A DNA stretch of 64,000 bases from Paenibacillus terrigena DSM 21567. GTDB taxonomy: Bacteria; Bacillota; Bacilli; Paenibacillales; Paenibacillaceae. The notes below the pieces were generated by a model. That model did no database searches and had not been told where the DNA came from. It saw only the letters and a program-made list of their open reading frames with translations. Below are positions 9,180 to 17,267 of the stretch, piece by piece. The position numbers and the translations under genes were made by a program. Where the stretch lies: positions 691,056-755,055 of the forward strand of contig NZ_KB895412.1 in assembly GCF_000374845.1 (NCBI RefSeq), written 5' to 3'. The stretch's first letter is position 1, and the number at the start of each line of letters is the position of its first letter.

Positions 9180-10199
9180 TTAATAACCTCTTACATATTG
9201 CTTCGGAGGTACGACATCCTTCGATACCGCCTGCATCGCATGCAGTGCCCAGTAAGGATCCCGCAGCATGCCGCGGCCTACAGCGACCAGATCGGCATCT
9301 TCGTTCGCTACAGTGGCTTCTGCCAGCATCGGATCATCGAGGATCCCAACAGCAATGACAGGGACATTCAATGCTTCCTTAATCGTGCGTGCCATTGGAA
9401 CTTGATAGCCAGGATAGTTGCCTGGCTTCTTGCTGCCCGCAGGCGCTTCGCCACCCGTGGAGATGTGGAAGAGATCCACGCCAGCTTCTTGATATTGACG
9501 GCAAATCTCGATCATATGGTCGATGTCATAACCGCCGTCCATGTATTCGATCACGGAGACGCGCATAATGAGCGGCATGTCAGCCGGCATGACACTTTTC
9601 ATCGCTCGAATAATTTCGACGCCAAATCTTGCGAAATCTTGCCCGTATTCATCCGTACGCTGATTGAGCGCAGGGGAGTGGAATTGGTGGATGAGGTAGC
9701 CGTGTGCTCCGTGAATCTCAATGGTATCCACGCCAGCTTCGACGGCACGACGCGCAGACTCTTGGAACTTGCTGACCATCTCTTTTACTTCATCGGTCGT
9801 GAGCGCACGAGGGGTTTTATCTTTCTCTGTCACCGGGATGGCTGAAGAACTGACAGGAACGAGCGCATCCATCGCTTTGCGTCCCGCATGGGCGATTTGG
9901 ATACCGATTTTCGTTCCGTATTTATGCACCTCATCGATAATTCTGCGATAGGCTGGAATTTGATCATCCGACCATAATCCAAGATCATAGTTGGAAATTC
10001 GTCCATCGGGTTCAACATCCGTCATTTCCATAATGATTAATCCAGTTCCGCCTACGGCACGAGATACGTAGTGGACGAAATGCCAGTCTGTCGGTGTACC
10101 GTCCATTGCTTCAACGGAATATTGGCACATCGGAGGCATGACGATTCTATTTTTTAATTCAAGGCCTTTCAGGCTGTATGATGTGGTTAAATGTGGCAT
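9180..10199 (-). CDS. namA: NADPH dehydrogenase NamA / YqjM (old yellow enzyme family)
   Basis: An FMN-dependent ene-reductase of the YqjM class that reduces activated double bonds and is linked to xenobiotic and oxidative stress. The 339 residues form a complete TIM barrel. PPMCQYS near residue 22-28 has the class-specific Cys that tunes the flavin. The substrate motif HGAHGYLIHQFHSP with its His pair and the FMN phosphate region VAVGRGMLRDPYWA follow. It is divergent from an HxlR-type regulator 181 bases away, an arrangement typical of quinone/electrophile-responsive control. Confidence 0.92.
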   Translation of the reverse strand: MPHLTTSYSLKGLELKNRIVMPPMCQYSVEAMDGTPTDWHFVHYVSRAVGGTGLIIMEMTDVEPDGRISNYDLGLWSDDQIPAYRRIIDEVHKYGTKIGIQIAHAGRKAMDALVPVSSSAIPVTEKDKTPRALTTDEVKEMVSKFQESARRAVEAGVDTIEIHGAHGYLIHQFHSPALNQRTDEYGQDFARFGVEIIRAMKSVMPADMPLIMRVSVIEYMDGGYDIDHMIEICRQYQEAGVDLFHISTGGEAPAGSKKPGNYPGYQVPMARTIKEALNVPVIAVGILDDPMLAEATVANEDADLVAVGRGMLRDPYWALHAMQAVSKDVVPPKQYVRGY

Positions 10200-10313
10200 G
10201 GTATTCTCTCCTTTGTATCTATTGGAATGAGGTTCTTTAACTTGCAGCTGCTGTAATTGAATTATAAATAAATTACTTTAAAAAAGGAAGTAGTGATATT
10301 TTTTACATATAGT

Positions 10314-10326
10314 TTCCCTTAGGGAA
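10314..10326. promoter_or_regulatory. Palindromic operator candidate in the namA/hxlR divergent promoter
   Basis: TTCCCT-T-AGGGAA is a perfect 6-1-6 palindrome. It lies between TTTACA (10302-10307) and AAGTAT (10325-10330), a possible -35/-10 pair with a 17-base spacer reading toward the HxlR gene. TATAAT for namA lies on the minus strand at 10261-10266. Binding by the adjacent HxlR protein is inference. Confidence 0.5.
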
Positions 10327-10380
10327 GTATTGTGATATATTCAGGTAAAAGCGCGAAAATAAGTAGAGGAGGGCGACCCC

Positions 10381-10725
10381 TTGGATGGATCAGAACACCT
10401 TATTTTAACCAAAGCCCCGTTCGGTAAAACATGTGCCATTGAGAAAACGCTTGATGTGATCGGGACGAAATGGACCTTCTTAATTCTTCATGATTTATTG
10501 ATCGAAGGGACGATGCGGTTCAGCGACATTCTGAAATCGATGGATGGCATTAGTCCGAAGACGCTAGCGCTCAGACTCAGAGAATTAGAGCATCACGGTC
10601 TGCTGACGCGTACGGTGTATCCGGAAGTACCGCCACGGGTGGAATATACATTGACGGAGAAAGGGAGGCAGCTGGAAGGTGTGTTTATTGAGATGAAGCG
10701 GTTTGGTTTGAGTTTAATCGATTAA
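10381..10725 (+). CDS. HxlR-family transcriptional regulator
   Basis: A 114-residue winged-helix protein of the HxlR (MarR-like) family. The N-terminal CAIEKTLDVIGTKWTFLILHDL is the family opening with its Cys, a residue which in YodB/HypR-type members senses electrophiles or oxidants. The helix-turn-helix MRFSDILKSMDGISPKTLALRLRELE and the wing PPRVEYTLTEKG follow. The start is a TTG at 10381, fixed by GAGGAGG at about 10365-10371; an out-of-frame ATG just inside is not used. Its divergence from namA suggests that it represses that gene and itself. Confidence 0.9.
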   Translation: MDGSEHLILTKAPFGKTCAIEKTLDVIGTKWTFLILHDLLIEGTMRFSDILKSMDGISPKTLALRLRELEHHGLLTRTVYPEVPPRVEYTLTEKGRQLEGVFIEMKRFGLSLID

Positions 10726-10742
10726 TATAGACGCAGCCAAAA

Positions 10743-10777
10743 AAAGAACACGATGGGCGAACCCATGGTGTTCTTTG
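10743..10777. terminator. Bidirectional terminator between the HxlR gene and ydjG-like gene
   Basis: AAAGAACAC-ATGGG pairs with CCCAT-GTGTTCTTT around a CGAA loop, with A and T runs on either side. The two flanking genes converge. Confidence 0.85.
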
Positions 10778-10782
10778 TCTTA

Positions 10783-11889
10783 TCAGGCTGGTGGTGCTTG
10801 TTGAGCAAATACGGCTACCAGGATTAAGGCGACTAGAATGCAGAACAGCGTGAAGAACGTAATCTTCCAGCCGCTGCGCGGCACCTTGCCTGATACTTTA
10901 CCGGTCTCGCCGTTCACCATGTACCGAAAGGTTTTTTTCTTATACGTATAAGTCGCGTTCCATAATGGCAGTAAGATATGTTTATAGGTCTCGTTGGACG
11001 TGCGCGTCGAGATGCTCAGATTCCGAATCTCATCCCCGCCGATTTCATCCCGGATTTCGCGCTCCAGCTGGTCATCCATGCGAGATGCCGCCTCATCCCA
11101 GCCTTCGCGCAGAGGGACGGTATACCGTTCCGCGATAAACCCGCTCAAGTATTCCGGCTGGTAAGGAATGAGCTCTTTTAAACCGAAATCCTGGAATCGA
11201 TCGAGCAGGTTCGTATCATGCTGATGAGATGCCGGGATAAGAATATCATCGAAGGAACGATCATAATCGCCGCTCGTCCAATGCCATACGGTATAGCGAA
11301 CTTGCTCGGTGTATGTCTCCGTCTTCCCGTCGACGACACGGGTACGCGTCTCTGTCCGATAATGGTACACGCCTCGTTCTGCCGAATAAGAGGACTCGGT
11401 ATCTGCATCGAATGTCCAGAAAGGGATATAGATTCCAGAGACGTTCGAGCGCGTATTTTGCTTCTTGAAGGCATTCGGTACGAACCATTTCTTCTTTTTC
11501 CATTTGAGAAAAGCGATGTTGGCTTCATCTTTGGAAATGTGAAAAGGCATAAGCGATTCGGGCCGAATCCCCGTTGGATCGCCCTGCGTTAGCACCTTCG
11601 GCGACCCACAAAATGCGCAGAGTCCAGCGGTCTGTTCCGCAGGGATGAGCATCTGAGCGCTGCAATTCTCGCATTTGACGACTTGCTGTTCGGTGCCCCA
11701 GTCCATGCGCGAAGCGTCGGAATCATCGAGGAAATCGAGCTCGTATTCGTAGATTTCCTCCTCGTCATGGGTGATCGGGGTCAGCGTGCCGCAATACCCG
11801 CATTTCATCTGCTGGCTCTCCGTGTCGAACGTCATCTGCGCCCCGCAGCTCTTGCATGGAAATCGAATCGGTGCTTCTGATGCAGCCAT
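10783..11889 (-). CDS. YdjG-like TFIIB-type zinc-ribbon membrane protein
   Basis: A 368-residue protein with two N-terminal zinc ribbons (CKSCGAQM...KCGYCG and VKCENCSAQM...LCAFCGSP), a middle region rich in Trp and Tyr (SGIYIPFWTFDADTESSY), and one C-terminal membrane segment near residues 340-362. This layout matches Bacillus YdjG of the pspA-ydjGHI envelope stress operon. It is the second gene of a two-gene operon, ten bases after the YdjI-like SPFH gene. Neither a pspA nor a ydjH gene is present at this locus. The exact molecular role is unknown; membrane-stress support is the family-based inference. Confidence 0.82.
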   Translation of the reverse strand: MAASEAPIRFPCKSCGAQMTFDTESQQMKCGYCGTLTPITHDEEEIYEYELDFLDDSDASRMDWGTEQQVVKCENCSAQMLIPAEQTAGLCAFCGSPKVLTQGDPTGIRPESLMPFHISKDEANIAFLKWKKKKWFVPNAFKKQNTRSNVSGIYIPFWTFDADTESSYSAERGVYHYRTETRTRVVDGKTETYTEQVRYTVWHWTSGDYDRSFDDILIPASHQHDTNLLDRFQDFGLKELIPYQPEYLSGFIAERYTVPLREGWDEAASRMDDQLEREIRDEIGGDEIRNLSISTRTSNETYKHILLPLWNATYTYKKKTFRYMVNGETGKVSGKVPRSGWKITFFTLFCILVALILVAVFAQQAPPA

Positions 11890-11899
11890 GTCGTTCCTC

Positions 11900-12973
11900 C
11901 TATACCTTATTTCCGCAATCGGAACAGAACTTCACGCCGGAGGCAAGCGACTGACCGCATTCGGAGCAGAATTTCTTCTCGGGACGAGGCGTACCGCATT
12001 CCGGGCAGAACTTGTCGGTCGGCTTCATGCCATGGCCGCAGGCACCGCAAGGCTCTTGGCTCGCAGCGGCGGGCTGCGCCGGTTCACTCGCTTGCGGTGG
12101 ATTCGGTGCGCTGGAAGGAGCATTCATCGCTTGTTGGAACATTTGCCCCATCGCCATCCCTGCACCCATCCCAGCCCCGGCACCGGCCAATCCATTGCCC
12201 GGATTGTTCGCCGCATCCCGGATCGATTCGGCCGCTTGGAATTTCATATATTGATCCAGGTTCCCTGCGACGTTCATGGAAGATTTACGGTCGATCATGC
12301 GTTCAACCTCTTCTGGCAAGGAGATATTCTCGATGAAGAAGCCGGTTAAGGACAGCCCAAACCTATTAATCGTCGGTTCAAGCTTCGAGCGTGTTGCCTC
12401 GCTAAGCTCGTCGTAATGCAGCGCAAGATCCATAATCGGGATGCGTGATTCAGCTAACAGATCGCTGACGCCTGAGATGATCATGGACCGAAGGTATCCG
12501 CCAATCTGATCGGGGCTGAAGGAAGGTTGCGTGCCGAAAATTTCTTTTAAGAAGAGTGCAGGATCCTGTACGCGAAAAGCATAGCTCCCGAAACCACGTA
12601 ACCGTACGGCGCCTAAATCTGCATCACGCACAATAATCGGGTTCTGAGTTCCCCACTTCTGATCGGTGAAGTTCCGGGTATTTACGAAATAGACGTCGGC
12701 TTTGAACGGAGAGTTGAAGCCGTATTTCCAGGATTTCAGCGCGGTGAGTAAAGGCATATTCTGCGTGCTGAGTGTGTAGGTTCCAGGACCAAACACATCG
12801 GCAATCTGCCCTTCATTTAGGAAAATAGCTGCTTGGGATTCCCGAACGATCAGCTTCGCTCCCATTTTGATCGCATGATCATAAACCGGAAATTGATGTA
12901 CGACTTCATCGGTCTGGTCGATCCATTCGATGACCTCAATGAACTGGCCTTTAATAAACGAGAACAATCCCAT
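11900..12973 (-). CDS. YdjI-like SPFH-domain protein with C-terminal zinc ribbons
   Basis: A 357-residue protein. Residues about 1-230 form an SPFH (band-7-like) domain, starting MGLFSFIKGQFIEVIEW as in YdjI and virion-core-like proteins. A Gly/Ala/Met-rich linker (NGLAGAGAGMGAGMAMGQMFQ) follows, then two zinc ribbons (CGACGHGM...FCPECG and FCSECGQ...FCSDCG). SPFH proteins form membrane-bound scaffolds; YdjI helps organise PspA-type stress responses. It is the first gene of the operon with the YdjG-like gene. The upstream region has TATAAT on the minus strand and a perfect palindrome at 13034-13043. Confidence 0.85.
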   Translation of the reverse strand: MGLFSFIKGQFIEVIEWIDQTDEVVHQFPVYDHAIKMGAKLIVRESQAAIFLNEGQIADVFGPGTYTLSTQNMPLLTALKSWKYGFNSPFKADVYFVNTRNFTDQKWGTQNPIIVRDADLGAVRLRGFGSYAFRVQDPALFLKEIFGTQPSFSPDQIGGYLRSMIISGVSDLLAESRIPIMDLALHYDELSEATRSKLEPTINRFGLSLTGFFIENISLPEEVERMIDRKSSMNVAGNLDQYMKFQAAESIRDAANNPGNGLAGAGAGMGAGMAMGQMFQQAMNAPSSAPNPPQASEPAQPAAASQEPCGACGHGMKPTDKFCPECGTPRPEKKFCSECGQSLASGVKFCSDCGNKV

Positions 12974-13033
12974 GCTTCTACCTCCATTGAATAAATCATG
13001 TATTTTGATAAATATGAATATATAAGTTTCTTG

Positions 13034-13043
13034 CGACTAGTCG
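13034..13043. promoter_or_regulatory. Palindrome near the ydjI-like promoter
   Basis: CGACTAGTCG is a perfect ten-base palindrome about ten bases downstream of a minus-strand TATAAT (plus-strand ATTATA near 13053), so it would lie close to the transcription start of the SPFH gene. It may be an operator; no regulator can be assigned. Confidence 0.3.
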
Positions 13044-13118
13044 TTTCTACCTATTATAACCAAATTGAGCGCTGCCGTCCTGCAAAATCTATCACTTTCG
13101 CTCGAACCTTGTCCGATA

Positions 13119-13127
13119 TGATATAAT
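13119..13127 (+). promoter_or_regulatory. Extended -10 promoter of the TrmB-family gene
   Basis: TGATATAAT is an ideal extended -10 element about 36 bases before the start codon. No good -35 is seen, as is usual for this promoter type. Confidence 0.55.
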
Positions 13128-13162
13128 TTCTTGGACATGGAACAGTTGGGGGACATAAGGTG

Positions 13163-13987
13163 ATGGAGCAGTTAGTACAACATTTAAAAGTATTAGGTTT
13201 TACGGAGATGGAATCCAAAATGCTTATCGTCCTTGCAGAGCAAGGCTCGATGTCAGGCTATGAGGTAGCCAAGCGTCTTGGTGTATCCCGTTCGAATGTA
13301 TATGCCGCTTTGCAGAAGCTGGTGGATCATGGGTTTGTGCTGTGCAGTAAGGGGGAGCCAACGCATTATACGTTGCTTCGTGTGGAAGAACTGACACGTA
13401 TGATCGGGGATCAATTGCAGAATTCCATTCGTCATGTTGAACAGATGATGCCGAAGCAGTCGAGTGATGTGACGGAGTTTTATAGTCTAGATAGTGAGAA
13501 GAAGGTTATTGAACGCGTTCGGCAAGAGCTGGGACGGGCGAAGCAAGAGATTATTGTGGATGTCTGGGCCGAGGAGGCAACGCTGTTCCGTGAAGAATTA
13601 GAGCAAGCCGAGAAGCGCGGCGTCAAAGTCTTCTGGTCTGTAGTAGGCAGCGCGGAGGAGCATAGGCTTCGGAGAATGCAGCTTCAGCTTCATTCCTCGT
13701 TAGAGGGGGATGGATCGAAGGCGGATCTGCACCCAGGGCGTAAATTCTCGATTGTCATTGACCGCAAATGGAGCATGCTTGGCATGCGGGGGGAAGAGAT
13801 CCCGACGAAAGCGGTTGTGACGGAACATCCGGCGCTACTCGAGTTGCTGCTTAATCATTTCGCGCAAGAGCTGGTGCTCTTCGAAGTGGAGCATGAATTA
13901 AGTCCTGAGCTGCGTGAGCGGTTCGGTACGAACTTTGAAGGCATTTACCGGAAATATTTTCAGAGCGGTCTTGCGAATGTGAAATAG
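13163..13987 (+). CDS. TrmB-family transcriptional regulator
   Basis: The N-terminal winged helix-turn-helix covers residues about 8-75 (LGFTEMESKMLIVLAE, then SGYEVAKRLGVSRSNVYAALQKL). The rest (about 105-250) is a TrmB C-terminal, phospholipase-D-like fold that in relatives binds sugars or other small molecules. The length is 274 residues. A GTG at 13160 also opens the frame; GGGGGA at 13148-13153 suits either, and ATG at 13163 is preferred. No transporter or enzyme gene lies in the same operon, so its target is unknown; a multi-hairpin repeat follows directly. Confidence 0.85.
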   Translation: MEQLVQHLKVLGFTEMESKMLIVLAEQGSMSGYEVAKRLGVSRSNVYAALQKLVDHGFVLCSKGEPTHYTLLRVEELTRMIGDQLQNSIRHVEQMMPKQSSDVTEFYSLDSEKKVIERVRQELGRAKQEIIVDVWAEEATLFREELEQAEKRGVKVFWSVVGSAEEHRLRRMQLQLHSSLEGDGSKADLHPGRKFSIVIDRKWSMLGMRGEEIPTKAVVTEHPALLELLLNHFAQELVLFEVEHELSPELRERFGTNFEGIYRKYFQSGLANVK

Positions 13988-14002
13988 CTTATTTGTTCAA
14001 AA

Positions 14003-14264
14003 AGTCGGCTTTTCAGCATCTGAAAGTTTTCGAAGAAAACGTACACCGTAAGCATATGCTCAGGTTGTGAGAACCTGAAGCTAATGCTTACGATGCCAGC
14101 TTTTCTCTGAAAAGCTCTCAGAGGAACGGAGTTTAGGAGAAACCTAAATGAGTACCTGAAATGTTTCCGAAGGAAACATACTTCGTAAGCGTAAACGCTT
14201 CGAGGGTGAACGCAAGATTCGATGTCGAATCCGCTACTTGAAACACTTCGTGATTAAAAGCCGA
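14003..14264. repeat. Multi-hairpin intergenic element with terminal inverted repeats
   Basis: TCGGCTTTT at 14005-14013 is the exact complement of AAAAGCCGA at 14256-14264, bounding about 260 bases packed with small hairpins. These are GTTTTCGAAGAAAAC near 14026-14040, CGTAAGCAT...ATGCTTACG (14047-14092) with inner CAGGTT/AACCTG, AGCTTTTC/GAAAAGCT (14098-14115), GTTTCCGAAGGAAAC near 14163-14177, AAGCG/CGCTT near 14187-14199, and GATTCGA/TCGAATC near 14216-14231. There is no good coding frame. It looks like a miniature inverted-repeat or structured RNA element and fills the whole gap between the TrmB gene and the ART-like gene. Confidence 0.7.
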
Positions 14265-14348
14265 TAATTAGGAAAATAAAGGAATATTGGCACCTCCTAT
14301 GGAATATGGAACTAAATGACGAGTTTAGTTCAATCAGGAGGTTGCCGG

Positions 14349-14960
14349 ATGAATATCATCACCCCGCAAAGGTTGTATCACGGTACGACGGATCAATACG
14401 TGCCATCCTTTCAGAATAAATTGCTGAATAGTCAGTATTGGCGTCCAGGACGCGATTTCGGAGAGGGCTTCTATACCACGATCTCTGCAGCACAAGCGAG
14501 AAGATGGGCGCATAAAATATCGCGAAGCTCCGTTTTAAGCCAAGTGCGAGCTTGCGTACTCGAGATCGAGCTGCTGGCGATGCCGGTGGACATCGAACCC
14601 CGTATCTTCTTGAGTGATTCGATCGCATGGGCCGAGTTCATCATGGCGCACCGCAATGCCGATGTGAAAGGACAGGATCCTTGCACACAGCACCCGGATA
14701 TTATTATTGGACCGATGGCGGATAGTGACACTGGTAAAATCATGCAGGAAGCGATACAATTAAATAGAGACGCTCAATGGTTCTATGACCAAATTACGAG
14801 GTCGATGCGAGGCAGAAGACTAGATTCGCTATATTTGGGCAATCAAGTCGTATTTTCGTCAGAAAAATGGGAGTCATTTCTTCGTCTTGTTGGATATAAT
14901 ATATATATAGGAGGAAGGTGGGTCTATCATGAAAACGCAAGTGCGACTGAACACTTATGA
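14349..14960 (+). CDS. DUF3990-like protein, probable ADP-ribosyltransferase fold
   Basis: A 203-residue protein whose N-terminus reads QRLYHGTTDQYVPSF, followed by RPGRDFGEGFYTT. These two motifs (YHGT and DFGxGFYTT) are the signature of DUF3990, a family thought to have an ADP-ribosyltransferase-type NAD-binding fold. A PDIIIGPMADSDT stretch is conserved mid-protein in such proteins, and QVVFSSEKWESFLRL closes the core. The ATG at 14349 is set by AGGAGG at 14336-14341; an upstream in-frame start at 14316 lacks a site. It overlaps the next gene by 32 bases. A toxin, effector or RNA/protein-modifying role is inference from the fold. Confidence 0.75.
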   Translation: MNIITPQRLYHGTTDQYVPSFQNKLLNSQYWRPGRDFGEGFYTTISAAQARRWAHKISRSSVLSQVRACVLEIELLAMPVDIEPRIFLSDSIAWAEFIMAHRNADVKGQDPCTQHPDIIIGPMADSDTGKIMQEAIQLNRDAQWFYDQITRSMRGRRLDSLYLGNQVVFSSEKWESFLRLVGYNIYIGGRWVYHENASATEHL

Positions 14961-15228
14961 ACGTGGAATTGTCAATGCATTGATGACAGGCTTTGGATTT
15001 ACGGCAAGAGCAGCACGTGAGCTGGTGGTTCAATATATAAGTGTCATTCGTAAACTGGGCGGTTATGATCCCTGCTATGACCATGCTGAACGATTGGTTC
15101 AGGCACGTCAACTCCAAGTTACGCCAGAGGCATGGCTAGAGCGAATTCAGGCTATTGACCGCGAAGTCGCGAAGGACAAAGGCATACCGCATCTCGAACG
15201 CAGCGAGCCGTATGCTCGCGTAAGATAA
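14929..15228 (+). CDS. Small protein of unknown function paired with the ART-like gene
   Basis: A 99-residue charged protein that I do not recognise. It is predicted mostly helical (NTYERGIVNALMTGFGFTARAARELV, then PCYDHAERLVQARQL and PEAWLERIQAIDREVA). It has no signal peptide or membrane segment. Its AGGAGG site (14909-14914) and ATG at 14929 lie inside the 3' end of the ART-like gene, so the two are translationally coupled. DUF3990 genes are often found beside small helical partners such as DUF3791; this protein is not clearly one. An antitoxin or adaptor role is possible but unproven. A strong terminator follows. Confidence 0.75.
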   Translation: MKTQVRLNTYERGIVNALMTGFGFTARAARELVVQYISVIRKLGGYDPCYDHAERLVQARQLQVTPEAWLERIQAIDREVAKDKGIPHLERSEPYARVR

Positions 15229-15232
15229 TATA

Positions 15233-15287
15233 GAAACCCCGCAAAGGCCTAAGATTCATGGGCACTTGCGGGGTTTCGTTGTTTTTT
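15233..15287. terminator. Bidirectional terminator after the ART-like unit
   Basis: GAAACCCCGCAA at 15233-15244 pairs perfectly with TTGCGGGGTTTC at 15266-15277, followed shortly by a T run. It also ends the leftward Nudix gene. Confidence 0.85.
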
Positions 15288-15987
15288 AGAGCGCGGCTAA
15301 TGCCGTCAGCACGCGCTCGTAGTAGGCATCGCCATGGGGCACGAAGTCGTGCCGCCCAAGGCGAACGCTACAGGCGGAGAGCGCCGTCACGCCGTCGGCG
15401 CTCTCCGCCCCCGCAGGGTCGAGCTGGCCTGGCCGCTCGCCCAGCGGGAACGCGATGCCGCGCGCGTCGACCGACTCGCGCACGCCAGCGAGCAGTTCAA
15501 GCATCTCGCGCAGCGATGCTTGGTAGAGCCCAGCCACTTCCGACGCCTGGAGGCGGTAGGATGTGAGGGGTTGATCGCAGCGTACGCCGAATAGGTGGCA
15601 GTACTCGCGATCGATGAATGAAACACCGCGTACTTCGCCGGTGTTCTCGTATTGCGCCTCCCCGAGCGGGGTGAGAGCTTCGAACGCGACCGCGAGGCCA
15701 AGCTCTTCTTCGAGCTCTCGCGCTGCCTGACGCACGGTCTCGCCGGCTGCGAGATGCCCTGCTGCCGTAATATCGTAGTAGTTCGGGAACGTGTCCTTCA
15801 GCGCGTTGCGCTGCTGGAATAAGACTTGACGATCGGCACCCTCCCCGCTAACGATCCAGCAATGGAAGGATTGATGCCAGTAGCCCTTCGCATGTACTTC
15901 GGACCGCGCCGCTACGCCGAGATGATTCATGGCTTCGTCATAGATATCGAATAGCTCTTCATCTTTCGCATTTGTGATTGCCGCCAT
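15286..15987 (-). CDS. Nudix hydrolase (IDI/YfcD-like)
   Basis: A 233-residue cytosolic Nudix protein with the N-terminal layout of isopentenyl-diphosphate-isomerase-like members (EELFDIYDEAMNHLG, KGYWHQSFHCWIV). The Nudix box reads GHLAAGETVRQAARELEEEL followed by GL; there are six rather than seven residues between the first Glu and the RE pair. The substrate cannot be read from sequence. The C-terminal third is noticeably more GC-rich than neighbouring genes. It begins 17 bases after mscL on the same strand, so the two may be co-transcribed. Confidence 0.85.
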   Translation of the reverse strand: MAAITNAKDEELFDIYDEAMNHLGVAARSEVHAKGYWHQSFHCWIVSGEGADRQVLFQQRNALKDTFPNYYDITAAGHLAAGETVRQAARELEEELGLAVAFEALTPLGEAQYENTGEVRGVSFIDREYCHLFGVRCDQPLTSYRLQASEVAGLYQASLREMLELLAGVRESVDARGIAFPLGERPGQLDPAGAESADGVTALSACSVRLGRHDFVPHGDAYYERVLTALAAL

Positions 15988-16003
15988 GCCGTTCGTATCT
16001 CCT

Positions 16004-16495
16004 TTATACTCCCGCAGAAGGCTCCGTCTTCGTCAATTGTGATGTGCAATGTCCGCAGCGTGTAGCTTGTACCGGAATCGAAGAATAGCAATAAGGACAA
16101 TCTTTCGTTGTTGGCTCTGCAGCCACTTCTTCTTTTATCTGTTCACGCTTCAGCATGTTGATCCCTTTGACCAGCATGAAGACGCAGAAAGCAATAATGA
16201 GGAACTCTATAAGTACATTAATAAATTGACCATAAGCAATGACGGCCATGCCTGAATCTTTTGCTTCTTTGAGTGTGCTAACCTCATGTCCATTGATCAT
16301 CTTGGTCGCCTCAAGCGGAATATATAAATCTTTAAAGTCAACCGCACCAAGCAATCGTCCAATCGGTGGCATAACGACATCATTGACGACCGAAGTTACA
16401 ATTTTACCGAATGCTCCCCCAATAATAACCCCGACTGCGAGATCAATCACATTCCCACGAACGGCAAACTCTCGAAATTCTTTCATGATTTTCAT
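16004..16495 (-). CDS. mscL: MscL, large-conductance mechanosensitive channel with C-terminal zinc ribbon
   Basis: MscL opens under membrane tension to release solutes on osmotic downshift. The opening [25 protein letters not shown] is the TM1 signature, and TM2 is at about residues 80-103 ([18 protein letters not shown]). Instead of the usual short helical bundle alone, the protein ends with a zinc ribbon, CPYC...CGHC ([20 protein letters not shown] then HCTSQL), giving 163 residues. The GGAGAG site best fits the ATG at 16495; a TTG at 16504 is too close to it. It is transcribed with the Nudix gene and is divergent from xpt. Confidence 0.92.
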   Translation of the reverse strand: MKIMKEFREFAVRGNVIDLAVGVIIGGAFGKIVTSVVNDVVMPPIGRLLGAVDFKDLYIPLEATKMINGHEVSTLKEAKDSGMAVIAYGQFINVLIEFLIIAFCVFMLVKGINMLKREQIKEEVAAEPTTKDCPYCYSSIPVQATRCGHCTSQLTKTEPSAGV

Positions 16496-16585
16496 TGAAT
16501 CCAATCTCTCCTTTACCCATACTAGCTAATTCCAATATTAACATTATAGGGTGTAATTGATTTGTTTAAAACAAGGTAATCCTAG

Positions 16586-17266
<681 letters not shown>

Positions 17267-17267
17267 C

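Noticed and set aside
8837-9845. Plus-strand frames of 108 and 235 codons across the YeiH gene end and opposite namA
   Set aside because: The long one runs opposite the whole C-terminal half of namA and includes the shared terminator; there are no family motifs.
15258-15566. Plus-strand frames of 86-102 codons rich in Arg and Ala
   Set aside because: They are shadows of the GC-rich Nudix gene on the other strand, without a ribosome site or motif.
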